DNA of 31,986 nucleotides from positions 1 to 31,986 of the IMG/VR virus record IMGVR_UViG_3300031339_000028; one strand, 5' to 3'. Below, one piece after another: positions 1 through 8,184 of the stretch. The notes under the pieces are model-generated. The model was given only the letters and a program-made list of their open reading frames with translations, did not search any database and was not told where the DNA came from. Numbering within the stretch: the stretch's first letter is position 1; each line of letters starts with the position of its first letter. This stretch comes from a virus. A program made the position numbers and the translations under genes.

Positions 1-1
1 T

Positions 2-346
2 AAGAAAGCAGCAAAAGAAGAGAAGAAAGCCGAAAAATCTAGGTCAAGTGACATAAGAAAAGACCCAACTAAGACTAGGTATAGCTCGCCGGCAAAAAAA
101 CTTACTGATGCTGAGCTTACAGAGCGCATTAAGCGTATGGAAACAGAAAAGAAATACGCTGAGCTTAATTCTAGGACAGTTGGCAAAGGCGAACAGATGG
201 CTGTTCAAGTCATGACGAGCGTTGGTACTGCTACGGCCACTAAGGTTGGAAATGGCGCAGTGCAATACGCAATTCGTCAAAAGCTTGCTAAGAAAATGAA
301 CCCGGAAGCTGCGCGTCAGATTGTTCCGCCGCCGAAAAAGGGTTAA
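2..346 (+). CDS. Terminase-adjacent small basic protein (5' end missing)
   Basis: The reading frame is open from the window edge to the stop at 346, so the N-terminus lies outside and only about 114 residues are visible. The visible part begins with a Lys/Glu-rich stretch, followed by a helical segment around LTDAELTERIKRMETEKKYAEL, then a Gly/Ala-rich helix (VMTSVGTATATKVGNGAVQY) and a basic tail ending PPPKKG. From memory, a small protein with the pattern 'DxELxxRIxRxxxEKxYxxL' followed by an Ala/Gly-rich helix commonly lies just upstream of the large terminase in siphophages of Gram-positive bacteria. Its role is not established; a small-terminase or DNA-binding role is only a guess from position. 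The stop lies 15 bases before the terL start. Confidence 0.75.
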   Translation, partial: KKAAKEEKKAEKSRSSDIRKDPTKTRYSSPAKKLTDAELTERIKRMETEKKYAELNSRTVGKGEQMAVQVMTSVGTATATKVGNGAVQYAIRQKLAKKMNPEAARQIVPPPKKG

Positions 347-361
347 TGAAAGGGGGTAGAG

Positions 362-2107
362 ATGGGTTTGTCTAACACTGCTACTCCAAGGTATTACGCA
401 GAGTTTAGAGACCAAGTCCTTCGAGGCGAGATCCCAGTTAATCGTGAAATTTCAATGGAAATGAATCGGATTGATGAACTCATCTCTAACCCCAACATTT
501 ACCACGATGATAACGCGGTAAAAGGCTTTGTAAAGTACTGTGAAAAAGAACTGACCCTAACTGACGGGTCAGATCTGCATTTGTTACCCTCGTTCAAACT
601 TTGGGCCGAACAATTGTTTGGTTGGTTTTACTTTGTCGAGCGGGAAGTGTATCGTCCTGGAAAAAACGGGCAAGAAGGCGAATACGTTACTAAAGAGATT
701 AAGAAGCGATTAATCACAAAGCAGTATTTGATTGTTGCTCGAGGTTCAGCCAAATCAATGTACGCTATGTGTGTGCAAGCTTACTTTCTTAACGTGGACA
801 CTTCTACTACACACCAGATTGCTACTGCTCCGACAATGAAGCAGGCTGAAGAAGTAATGTCGCCGTTTAGAACGGCCATCACTAGGTCAAGAGGCCCACT
901 ATTCAAGTTTCTTACCGAAGGGTCAATTCTTAACACTAGCGGCTCAAAGGCGTTTAGGGTTAAATTGGCATCTACTAAAAAAGGTATCGAAAACTTTCTT
1001 ACTGGTTCTTTGCTCGAAGTTCGGCCTATGTCGGTTAACAAACTTCAGGGTCTTCGCCCTAAGTTGTCAACGATCGACGAATGGTTGTCTGGCGATATTC
1101 GGGAAGACGTTATTGGTGCTATTGAGCAGGGTGCGTCTAAGCTAGACGACTACTTGATTTTAGCCATCAGCTCAGAAGGAACTGTTCGTAACGGTTCTGG
1201 CGACACCATGAAGTTAGAGTTGGCGACAATTCTAAAAGGCGAATACCAAGCGCCTCACATCTCAATCTGGCATTACAAACTTGATGATGTCGAAGAAGTC
1301 AACCAGCCAGAGATGTGGATCAAGGCAAACCCGAACTTAGGTATGACGGTTACCTACGAAGTTTATCAACTTGATGTTGAGCGAGCAGAAAAAGCTCCAG
1401 CTTCAAGGAACGACATTCTTGCTAAACGTTTTGGTATTCCAATGGAAGGTCTTACGTACTTCTTTACCTATGAAGAAACTTTAGCGCACCGACCAAGAGA
1501 TTTCTGGGGCGTTCCTTGCGCTCTTGGTGCAGACCTTTCTCAAGGCGACGACTTCTGTGCGTTTACGTTCATGTTTCCTCTTAGAAACGGATCGTTTGGC
1601 GTAAAGACCAGAAGTTACATCACTTCGAGAACGCTCATGAAACTTCCTGGAGCTATGCGACTCAAATACGACGAGTTCATTGCCGAAGGGAGTCTTCACA
1701 TTCTTGAAGGTACTGTTCTTGACATGATGGAAGTCTACGAAGACTTAGACGAATACATTCTAGAGCAAGAGATCGACGTTAGATGCTTTGGCTTTGACCC
1801 TTATAACGCAAAAGAGTTTGTTGGGCGATGGGAAGCAGAAAACGGGCCTTTTGGAATTGAGAAAGTCATTCAGGGAGCAAAGACTGAGTCGGTGCCTTTA
1901 GGTGAGCTAAAGATCTTGAGTGAAGAGCGAAAACTCATATTTGACCAAGAACTAATGACGTTTGCTATGGGAAATGCCGTTACTTTAGAAGACACTAACG
2001 GTAACCGAAAGCTTCTTAAAAAGCGTGCAGAAGACAAAATTGATAACGTGTCCGCCATGATGGACGCTTATGTTGCCTATAAGGCTAACAAGGAGGCTTT
2101 TGAATGA
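362..2107 (+). CDS. terL: Terminase large subunit
   Basis: 581 residues, a normal length for a siphophage large terminase, the ATPase-nuclease motor that packages DNA into the prohead. The ATPase Walker A is the terminase-type ARGSAKS at about residues 126-132, preceded by hydrophobic YLIV. Walker B with the catalytic acid is LSTIDEW (D239-E240). The C-terminal RNase H-like nuclease domain shows its first acidic motif in LGADLSQGDD (D391), a middle acidic segment in CFGFDPYNAK, and a last Asp in KIDNVSAMMDAY near the C-terminus. The start is supported by an AAAGGGGG Shine-Dalgarno just upstream. It sits before the portal gene, the standard packaging order. Confidence is high from motifs plus position. 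Confidence 0.96.
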   Translation: MGLSNTATPRYYAEFRDQVLRGEIPVNREISMEMNRIDELISNPNIYHDDNAVKGFVKYCEKELTLTDGSDLHLLPSFKLWAEQLFGWFYFVEREVYRPGKNGQEGEYVTKEIKKRLITKQYLIVARGSAKSMYAMCVQAYFLNVDTSTTHQIATAPTMKQAEEVMSPFRTAITRSRGPLFKFLTEGSILNTSGSKAFRVKLASTKKGIENFLTGSLLEVRPMSVNKLQGLRPKLSTIDEWLSGDIREDVIGAIEQGASKLDDYLILAISSEGTVRNGSGDTMKLELATILKGEYQAPHISIWHYKLDDVEEVNQPEMWIKANPNLGMTVTYEVYQLDVERAEKAPASRNDILAKRFGIPMEGLTYFFTYEETLAHRPRDFWGVPCALGADLSQGDDFCAFTFMFPLRNGSFGVKTRSYITSRTLMKLPGAMRLKYDEFIAEGSLHILEGTVLDMMEVYEDLDEYILEQEIDVRCFGFDPYNAKEFVGRWEAENGPFGIEKVIQGAKTESVPLGELKILSEERKLIFDQELMTFAMGNAVTLEDTNGNRKLLKKRAEDKIDNVSAMMDAYVAYKANKEAFE

Positions 2108-2146
2108 TTCCTAAAAACAGCAACCACTTCGAGGGGGGTGATTACA

Positions 2147-3499
2147 TTGGCAATTACTAATCAAGTAAAAAAAGCTTGGAACGCGTTTAGATCTTACGAC
2201 GAAAAGCCGTTTCAGGAAGTTTATGCCCCCACTGTTGGTGTAGGTAGTTCAATTAACCTACATCGAGAGCGAACTCGGTTCTATAACGACAAGTCTATTG
2301 TTTCAGCGATCTTCACTAGACTTAGTATTGACGTTGCGGGAATTGATATTCGGCACGTTAAACTGGACAGCCAAGGGCGCTTTCTCAAAGAAGTTGATAG
2401 CGCGTTAAACCAATGTTTGACTCTTGAGCCTAATATTGACCAAGGTCCTCGGTCTTTTAGACAAGATATTGCGATGACTTTGTTTGACGAAGGCGTAGCT
2501 GCTCTCGTTCCAATTGATACAAATGCCGATCCTTCAACAAACGGACGATTTGACATTTACAACATTCGTGTAGGAACCATCGAAGAGTTCTACCCAAAGC
2601 ACGTAAAAGTGAACGTTTATAACGAAGCTAAGGGCGTAAGAGAGACAATTCTCTTAGAAAAGCGCTTTGTAACTATCGTTGAAAACCCGCTATATTCTGT
2701 AATGAACGAGCCAAACTCGACTTTGCAGAGGCTAATTCGAAAACTTCAATTACTTGACGTAGTTGACGAACAATCTGGATCTGGGAAACTAGACCTGATT
2801 ATTCAGCTTCCATATGTCATTAAATCTGAAGCTCGAAAGCAGCAAGCGGAAAACCGAAGAAAAGACATCGAGTTTCAACTTAAAGGTAGTCAGTACGGTA
2901 TTGCTTATACTGATGGCACGGAAAAGATCACTCAGCTTAACCGCCCAGCAGAGAACAACCTGCTTGGCCAGGTAGAGTATCTTACTAAAATGCTTTACAA
3001 TCAGCTAGGCCTTACTGAAGAAGTGTTTACTGGCACAGCCGATGAGAAAGCCATGATCAATTACACCAACCGAACGTTGGAACCAATCCTTGACGCAATT
3101 GTCCAAGGTATGCAACGAACGTTCCTTGGGGTTCTTGGCACTCGACGAAACGAAAGGATTAAATACTTTCAGGACCCGTTCAAACTGGTACCTCTTTCTG
3201 AAATCTCTGATATTGCTGATCGGTTCTCTAGGAACGAGATCTTCTCGGCAAACGAGATCCGAGGCTTTATGGGCTTTGCTCCTTCCGTCGATCCTAAAGC
3301 AGATGAGCTAAACAACAGCAACATGCCACAACCTCCTGCCGCACCACAAGGTCCTTCGTTTGAAGACATGGACAATGTGATGAAGGAAGTGTTTGCTGGA
3401 CTTGAAAAAGACATTGATGGTTTAGCAAAGGGCATGATTGACGACGAAGACGATGAAGAGGAAGAAGAGGAAGAAGAGGAAGACGATGCTGAAGACTGA
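2147..3499 (+). CDS. Portal protein
   Basis: About 450 residues; forms the dodecameric vertex ring through which DNA enters and leaves and to which the tail joins. Evidence is the position directly after terL, the length, and typical portal segments: an N-terminal amphipathic helix (VKKAWNAF), a central beta-rich domain, and a long helix region around LGQVEYLTKMLYNQLGLTEE followed by FTGTADEKAMINYTNRTLEP, which matches the stem and crown region of HK97/SPP1-type portals. I chose the TTG at 2147 (MAITNQ) over the GTG at 2138 because the GAGGGGGG Shine-Dalgarno at 2131-2138 would overlap the GTG but is well spaced for the TTG. The C-terminus is an almost pure Asp/Glu run encoded by a purine-only 9-bp tandem repeat; that tract also supplies the ribosome binding site of the next gene, which overlaps by 14 bases. 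Confidence 0.93.
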   Translation: MAITNQVKKAWNAFRSYDEKPFQEVYAPTVGVGSSINLHRERTRFYNDKSIVSAIFTRLSIDVAGIDIRHVKLDSQGRFLKEVDSALNQCLTLEPNIDQGPRSFRQDIAMTLFDEGVAALVPIDTNADPSTNGRFDIYNIRVGTIEEFYPKHVKVNVYNEAKGVRETILLEKRFVTIVENPLYSVMNEPNSTLQRLIRKLQLLDVVDEQSGSGKLDLIIQLPYVIKSEARKQQAENRRKDIEFQLKGSQYGIAYTDGTEKITQLNRPAENNLLGQVEYLTKMLYNQLGLTEEVFTGTADEKAMINYTNRTLEPILDAIVQGMQRTFLGVLGTRRNERIKYFQDPFKLVPLSEISDIADRFSRNEIFSANEIRGFMGFAPSVDPKADELNNSNMPQPPAAPQGPSFEDMDNVMKEVFAGLEKDIDGLAKGMIDDEDDEEEEEEEEEDDAED

Positions 3500-4508
3500 G
3501 GTTGACGGCGAAGCTTGGATTAGTTCTTTCTTAGAAGATGCGGGTAGTTTAAACCATAAAAAATCTTACTATGATCCAGTAAAGGCACGAGAGTACTATC
3601 TTCGTACTCGAGAACTCAAAGGTCGTAGAAGCGTCACAAAGCTCAAACCTGAAACTCGAAAGGGTGCTGGTAAATCTGAGCGAGAAGCTAACAAAGCTGT
3701 TTATGACGCTAAAAAAGAACGATGGGCTTACACTAAGAACGAAATCAAGACTGAGCGAAAAGACGTTCTTGACAAAGAGAGAGAAGTCAAGAAAGAAAAC
3801 ATCGCCGCTCTTAGAGAAACCGCATCGAAGCAACGAGAAGTAATTCGAGAAAAGCTTAGGGGTATTCTTAAAGGTCTTACGGAACAAAGCAAAGTTAAGA
3901 CCGGCGCAGTACGAGAAGTTAAAAGTAAAGCCCTAGAAGCTCTCAGCGAAGAGCGCAAATCAGATCTTTCTGCTATTAGCGAAACTACCAAAGCGCAGAT
4001 CTCTAGACTCAGCGAGCAAAGAAAGGCCAAGCTAGAAAAGATTACCGCCGATACTAAGCGGGATCGAGAAGCAGTACCCAAGATCCCGAGAGGCGTTAGC
4101 TCAGCGCGACGAGCAGTCCTTCAAGAGAAGCGCAGCAAAGAGCTTGACAAGATCCGGGGCACCTCTGCCTCTGCTAAAGAAGGTGTTCGCGCCGCCAACA
4201 AGGCTGCTAAAGACTCCATCAGAGAATCGGCCAAAGCTGAAAAAACTGAGGTCCGAGAAGAGATCAACTCAGAGAAAGACGATGTTCGTGAAGGGGCCAA
4301 AGCAAAGTCTACTAAGATTCGAGCAGGAATCAAGGTAAACAAGACTTCTGAAAGAGACTCTTCTAAAGCAACCCGAGAAAAACTTAGTGCTGATCTAAAG
4401 GTTAGCATTGGGAAAGCTCGAGATGTTTATGAAAAGAAGAAAGAAGAAGTCAAAGCTAAGTACGAACAGATTTATCAGCAAGAGTTTGATGCAATTGCAA
4501 ACAGTTGA
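3486..4508 (+). CDS. Long hendecad coiled-coil virion/scaffold-like protein
   Basis: 340 residues from the ATG at 3486; this start is preferred over an upstream in-frame ATG at 3438 because that one lies within the acidic portal tail, while 3486 follows a GAGGAAGA-rich tract and begins a clean MLKTEVDGEA. The N-terminus carries SYYDPVKAREYYLRTRELKG (about 27-45), a signature I recall in proteins between portal and capsid in Gram-positive siphophages. From about residue 84 to the end it is extremely rich in Lys, Glu, Arg and Ala, and reads as 11-residue repeats, for example KEGVRAANKAA, KDSIRESAKAE, KTEVREEINSE, KDDVREGAKAK, with one break at VPKIPRGVSS. That predicts a long hendecad coiled coil. 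Position between portal and protease-capsid gene suggests a scaffold or internal virion protein, but this is inference; no enzymatic motif is seen. Confidence 0.85.
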   Translation: MLKTEVDGEAWISSFLEDAGSLNHKKSYYDPVKAREYYLRTRELKGRRSVTKLKPETRKGAGKSEREANKAVYDAKKERWAYTKNEIKTERKDVLDKEREVKKENIAALRETASKQREVIREKLRGILKGLTEQSKVKTGAVREVKSKALEALSEERKSDLSAISETTKAQISRLSEQRKAKLEKITADTKRDREAVPKIPRGVSSARRAVLQEKRSKELDKIRGTSASAKEGVRAANKAAKDSIRESAKAEKTEVREEINSEKDDVREGAKAKSTKIRAGIKVNKTSERDSSKATREKLSADLKVSIGKARDVYEKKKEEVKAKYEQIYQQEFDAIANS

Positions 4509-4542
4509 ACGGTTTAAAAGCCACTGAAAGGTAACAATTAAA

Positions 4543-6570
4543 ATGGAAGCAGATTTTAGCGGCTACGCAACTAAAGCGGGCCTAAAGTGTTCTGATGGTC
4601 GAACCATCATGGCACATGCATTTCAAAAGCAGGACAAGACTCGAGTGCCACTCGTTTGGCAACACGGTCACTCAGACGTTAAGAACGTTCTGGGTCATGC
4701 TATCTTAGAAAATCGAGATGACGGGGTTTACGCCTACGGATTCTTTAACCAGTCCCCCGAAGCAGTTCATGCAGCGGGGCTTCTTAAGAACAACGACATT
4801 AACATGATGTCGATTTGGGCTAACCAGCTTATTGAGCGTTCGGGTAACGTCATTCATGGCGTCATTCGTGAAGTTAGTCTTGTTCTTTCCGGCGCTAACC
4901 CAGGAGCGTTGATTGAAAGTGTTACCATTCGTCATGCAGACGGAAGTGACTCGGAGATGGAAGATGAGGCCATTATCTACACCGGCCTCGAGATCGTTCA
5001 CTCTGACATTGACGTTGTTGATGAAGAAGCTGACGACGATTCTGACGATATCGAAGAAGGAGACGAAAGCGACGAAGAAGATCTTGAACACGCCGCTGAC
5101 GACACCGTCCAAGACATTTATGAGTCAATGAATGACGATCAGAGGAAAGTCGTTCACTTCATGATTGGCCAGCTCCTCGAGGATTCCAAAGAAGAGGAAT
5201 CTGATGACGATGAGCTTCAACAAGATAATATTACCGAAGACGAAGACCCAGAAGACCCAGAAGACACCGCCAAACATGGCAACACCGATAACGATCCGGA
5301 AGGAAGCACTATGAACGTTTTTGAGAAGACCAACGGAGAAGCGGCCAAAGACACGCTCTCGCACGACCAGCTCAACGAGATCATTGGGATGGCAAAAAGC
5401 TCGGGCTCGCTGAAGTCCGCTATGGATGACTTTGCGCTCGCGCACAACATTGAGAACATCCAAGTTATGTTCCCTGATGCGCAGGCCGTTTCCGCACAGC
5501 CGGAGTGGGTCAAGCGTCGCACCGAGTGGGTTGATCAGCTGCTCATGGCCACCAAGAAGAGCCCGTTCAGCCGCATTAAGTCGCTGTCTGCAGACATCAC
5601 CGAAGCCGATGCCCGTGCAAGGGGTTACATCACTTCTACGCTTAAGAAGGAAGAGTTCTTCAGCGTTTCTCGTCGTATCACTACCCCCACGACGATTTAC
5701 AAGAAGCAGAAGCTCGAGCGTGATGACATGATTGACATCACCGAGTACAATGTCGTTGCTTGGCTCAAGGCCGAAATGCGTCTGATGCTTGACGAGGAAA
5801 TCGCTCGTGCGGTCCTTCTCGGTGACGGACGTGATGTCTCCAGCGAAGACAAGATCAACGAGGGCAACGTTCGCCCGATCGCAACCGACAACGAACTGTA
5901 CACCACGCTCGTCAACGTGAACATCTCGGATGCCGACTCGTCCGCTGACGAGGTTATCGACGCAGTGATCATGAACCGTAGCAAGTACAAGGGTACCGGT
6001 CAGCCGGTGTTCTTCACGACTGAGACGCAGATCGCAAAGTTCTTGATGATCAAGGACACGCAGAAGCGTCGCATCTACGCCAACATTGGCGAGGTTGCTC
6101 AGGTCATGCGCGTTGCTGCTATCGTTCCTGTTGAAGTCATGGAAGAGTACCCCAACTTTGTCGGCATCATCGTCAACCCGACTGACTACACCATTGGTGC
6201 AGACAAGGGTGGCGAGGTCACGATGTTCGACGACTTCGACATTGACTACAACCAGATGAAGTACCTCATCGAGACCCGTCTCTGTGGCGCACTTACCAAG
6301 CCCAAGTCGGCCATGGTTATCAAGTCCGTCGATGCTGGCGATGTTCTGGTTGTTCCGGCTAGCCCGCTCTTCGACGCTCAGACTGGCGAACTCACCATCG
6401 TTAACACTACCGGTGTTACCTACCGTGATGCAGAAGACAACGTTCTTACTGCTGCTGGCTCGCCTTACACGGTGGCTTCCGGTGACACGATGCTTGTCTT
6501 CGCAACGGCTGGCGCTGGTTACTACATCGGCAACAGCGATAACGATGATTGGGCATTCACCGCCGACTGA
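4543..6570 (+). CDS. Fused prohead protease / HK97-fold major capsid protein
   Basis: 675 residues joining two normally separate head proteins. Residues 1 to about 150 look like a peptidase U35/S78-type prohead protease: catalytic His in VWQHGHSD (H41/H43) and Ser in IREVSLVLSGANPGA (S112). Residues about 150-256 form an Asp/Glu-rich linker. From residue 257 (MNVFEKT) there is a helical delta-domain-like segment, then a HK97-type capsid body (SPFSRIKSL, TPTTIYKKQKLERDD, LLGDGRD, IIVNPTDY, MKYLIETRLCGAL). Residues about 603-675 are an extra domain shared with the tail tube protein. A strong ribosome site precedes the ATG at 5311, so a separate 419-residue capsid protein may also be made. Codon use changes near this point to C-ending, CGT-rich codons, as expected for the most abundant virion protein. 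Protease and capsid calls are strong; independent internal initiation is inferred. Confidence 0.93.
   Translation: MEADFSGYATKAGLKCSDGRTIMAHAFQKQDKTRVPLVWQHGHSDVKNVLGHAILENRDDGVYAYGFFNQSPEAVHAAGLLKNNDINMMSIWANQLIERSGNVIHGVIREVSLVLSGANPGALIESVTIRHADGSDSEMEDEAIIYTGLEIVHSDIDVVDEEADDDSDDIEEGDESDEEDLEHAADDTVQDIYESMNDDQRKVVHFMIGQLLEDSKEEESDDDELQQDNITEDEDPEDPEDTAKHGNTDNDPEGSTMNVFEKTNGEAAKDTLSHDQLNEIIGMAKSSGSLKSAMDDFALAHNIENIQVMFPDAQAVSAQPEWVKRRTEWVDQLLMATKKSPFSRIKSLSADITEADARARGYITSTLKKEEFFSVSRRITTPTTIYKKQKLERDDMIDITEYNVVAWLKAEMRLMLDEEIARAVLLGDGRDVSSEDKINEGNVRPIATDNELYTTLVNVNISDADSSADEVIDAVIMNRSKYKGTGQPVFFTTETQIAKFLMIKDTQKRRIYANIGEVAQVMRVAAIVPVEVMEEYPNFVGIIVNPTDYTIGADKGGEVTMFDDFDIDYNQMKYLIETRLCGALTKPKSAMVIKSVDAGDVLVVPASPLFDAQTGELTIVNTTGVTYRDAEDNVLTAAGSPYTVASGDTMLVFATAGAGYYIGNSDNDDWAFTAD
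5300..5313 (+). promoter_or_regulatory. Internal ribosome binding site and ATG for the capsid part
   Basis: AAGGA at 5300-5304, within GGAAGGAAG, lies 6 bases before an in-frame ATG at 5311. The ATG falls exactly at the junction between the acidic linker and the capsid delta-domain-like segment, and codon bias changes here. It would allow the capsid protein to be made alone and in excess over the protease fusion. Initiation here is inferred, not shown. Confidence 0.6.
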
Positions 6571-6588
6571 TATTACTAAGGAGTTGCA

Positions 6589-6918
6589 ATGGCTAAATTT
6601 TATGGACCGATTGGATATGGCGATTCTGCGGAATCACCCCCAAACTCCGGAATTTGGAAAGATGTCATCACCGAAGTTTACTATTACGGTGACGTAATAA
6701 GAAACACAACTAAGTTGCAAGGAGATGACACACTCAACTCTGACATCACAATCGGCAACTCGATTAGTGTTTTAGCAGATGAGTATGCCAACGCGCACTT
6801 CTTTAATATCAAGTATGTAGGTTGGTCGGGGGCTTTGTGGAACGTTACAAACGTTGAAGTGCAAAGCCCCCGGCTTATCCTCCGATTAGGGAGTGTTTAC
6901 AGTGGCCCCACGCCTTGA
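6589..6918 (+). CDS. Head closure / connector-like protein
   Basis: 109 residues beginning MAKFYGPIGYGDSAE after an AAGGAG ribosome site. The pattern FYGxIG near the N-terminus, YYGDVIRNTTKLQG, and the C-terminal VTNVEVQSPRLILRLGSVYSG match a small, mostly beta protein that I recall between the capsid and tail tube genes of Gram-positive siphophages (possibly the DUF7253-type family). In that position the product is normally a head closure or head-tail joining protein added after packaging. The next gene overlaps its end by 17 bases, so the two are probably translationally coupled. Family recognition is from memory; structural role is from position. Confidence 0.8.
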   Translation: MAKFYGPIGYGDSAESPPNSGIWKDVITEVYYYGDVIRNTTKLQGDDTLNSDITIGNSISVLADEYANAHFFNIKYVGWSGALWNVTNVEVQSPRLILRLGSVYSGPTP

Positions 6919-7207
6919 TTTACAAGCGCTCCTAGTTAGCATCTTAGGTACTGGGAATGTATATTTTCAGCCTCCGCCTTCTATTGACATGAGATACCCG
7001 TGCATTGTCTACAATAGGGACAATGACAAAGTAGATCACGCAGACAATAAGCCTTATAGCCGAAAGATTCGGTATCAGGTTACAGTTATAGACCCTAACC
7101 CAGATAGCGATCTACCGGCCAAGATTGCAGCGTTACCTTTGTGTGCGTTTGACCGATCTTATACGGCTGAAAACTTAAATCACGACAGTTACAAACTTTT
7201 CTTCTAG
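6902..7207 (+). CDS. Tail completion / tail terminator-like protein
   Basis: About 101 residues from GTG at 6902 (MAPRLDLQALL); the GTG at 6893 is also in frame, but AGGGAG just upstream is better spaced for 6902. Notable segments are NVYFQPPPSIDMRYPCIVYNR, IRYQVTVIDPNPDSDLPAKI and the C-terminal CAFDRSYTAENLNHDSYKLFF. This pattern fits the tail terminator/tail completion family that sits just before the major tail protein in many siphophages, where a hexameric ring ends tail tube polymerisation and docks to the head. It overlaps the previous gene and precedes the tail tube gene by 12 bases. Family assignment is from recalled motifs and position; no experimental-quality marker is visible. Confidence 0.78.
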   Translation: MAPRLDLQALLVSILGTGNVYFQPPPSIDMRYPCIVYNRDNDKVDHADNKPYSRKIRYQVTVIDPNPDSDLPAKIAALPLCAFDRSYTAENLNHDSYKLFF

Positions 7208-7219
7208 AAGGAGAATAAA

Positions 7220-8086
7220 ATGACAGAACTCATTTGGGACCAGGTCGGCACCCGTTTCTACGAAACTGGCGTTGATCATGGCGTCCTCTACCTCCCTAAC
7301 GCGCAGGGTATTTACAACAATGGCGTGGCCTGGAATGGTCTCACCAGCGTTTCTGAGTCGCCTAGCGGTGCAGAGCCCAGCGCAATGTACGCTGACAACA
7401 TCAAATACCTCAACATTTACTCGGTTGAGGAATTTGGCGCAACAATTGAAGCTTACACCTACCCAGACGAGTTTGCTCAGTTTGACGGTCTTGGCGTTCC
7501 GGTTGCGGGTGTTACCGTTGGTCAGCAGGCCCGTCGTAGCTTTGGCTTGTCTTACCGGACCCGTCTTGGTAACGATCTTCAGGGCGATGACTTTGGTTAC
7601 AAGCTTCACCTTATCTACGGCTGCACAGCTAGCCCGTCCGAGAAGGCTTACGCTACGATCAATGACTCGCCTGAGGCAATCACATTCAGCTGGGAAATCT
7701 CGACCAGCCCTGTTGCTGTTGCAGGAAGCCGTCCTACGGCAATCCTGACGGTGGATTCGACCAAGGTTGATCCTTCAAACCTGACCGCCCTTGAGAACCT
7801 TCTCTATGGAACCGTTGGCACTGATCCGTCGCTTCCTCTCCCGGATGCGGTGGTCACTATGTTCTCTGGCGCTCTTACTTTGGCAACACCTGCGTCGCCG
7901 ACGTTCGATCAGGGTACGAACACGATTACCATTCCTACGGTTACCGGAATCACCTACCGCATCGACGGTGTGGAAGTTACGGGTACCGTGGTTATCACAG
8001 AAGACACGGTTGTCACGGCTACGGCCGACGACGGCTACGTCCTTCCTGCAGTCACCGACGACGATTGGTTCTTCACCTACGTCTGA
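7220..8086 (+). CDS. Major tail tube protein with C-terminal appended domain
   Basis: 288 residues with a strong AAGGAG ribosome site. Residues 1 to about 215 form the tail tube fold: LIWDQVGTRFYETGVDHGVLY, VAWNGLTSVSE, IEAYTYPDEFAQFDG, FGLSYRTRLGNDLQG and FSWEISTSPVAVAG, all typical of tail tube proteins in Gram-positive siphophages. Residues about 221-288 form a separate beta-rich domain (PASPTFD ... GITYRIDG ... DTVVTATADDGY ... DDDWFFT) that also ends the capsid protein. Such appended domains usually decorate the outer tail surface and can bind host glycans; that function is inferred. Codon use is strongly biased to C-ending codons, as in the capsid gene, consistent with high expression. 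A strong terminator follows. A paralogue lacking the appended domain lies at 9637-10428. Confidence 0.9.
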   Translation: MTELIWDQVGTRFYETGVDHGVLYLPNAQGIYNNGVAWNGLTSVSESPSGAEPSAMYADNIKYLNIYSVEEFGATIEAYTYPDEFAQFDGLGVPVAGVTVGQQARRSFGLSYRTRLGNDLQGDDFGYKLHLIYGCTASPSEKAYATINDSPEAITFSWEISTSPVAVAGSRPTAILTVDSTKVDPSNLTALENLLYGTVGTDPSLPLPDAVVTMFSGALTLATPASPTFDQGTNTITIPTVTGITYRIDGVEVTGTVVITEDTVVTATADDGYVLPAVTDDDWFFTYV

Positions 8087-8104
8087 GTTGACTCAAATTA
8101 GTTT

Positions 8105-8150
8105 AGGAGCCGGAAGCTGGCTCAGAAATGTCTCAGCTTCCGGCTCCTTT
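8105..8150 (+). terminator. Hairpin terminator after the major tail gene
   Basis: A perfect 15-bp inverted repeat pairs 8105-8119 (AGGAGCCGGAAGCTG) with 8134-8148 around a 14-base loop, GC-rich in the stem and followed by TTT. It starts 18 bases after the tail tube stop. The short T run suggests partial termination, which would lower expression of the downstream minor tail genes relative to capsid and tube; it could also protect the 3' end of the mRNA. Confidence 0.82.
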
Positions 8151-8184
8151 GCTGGTTTCACTTTATATCGTATGGAGTCCAATC

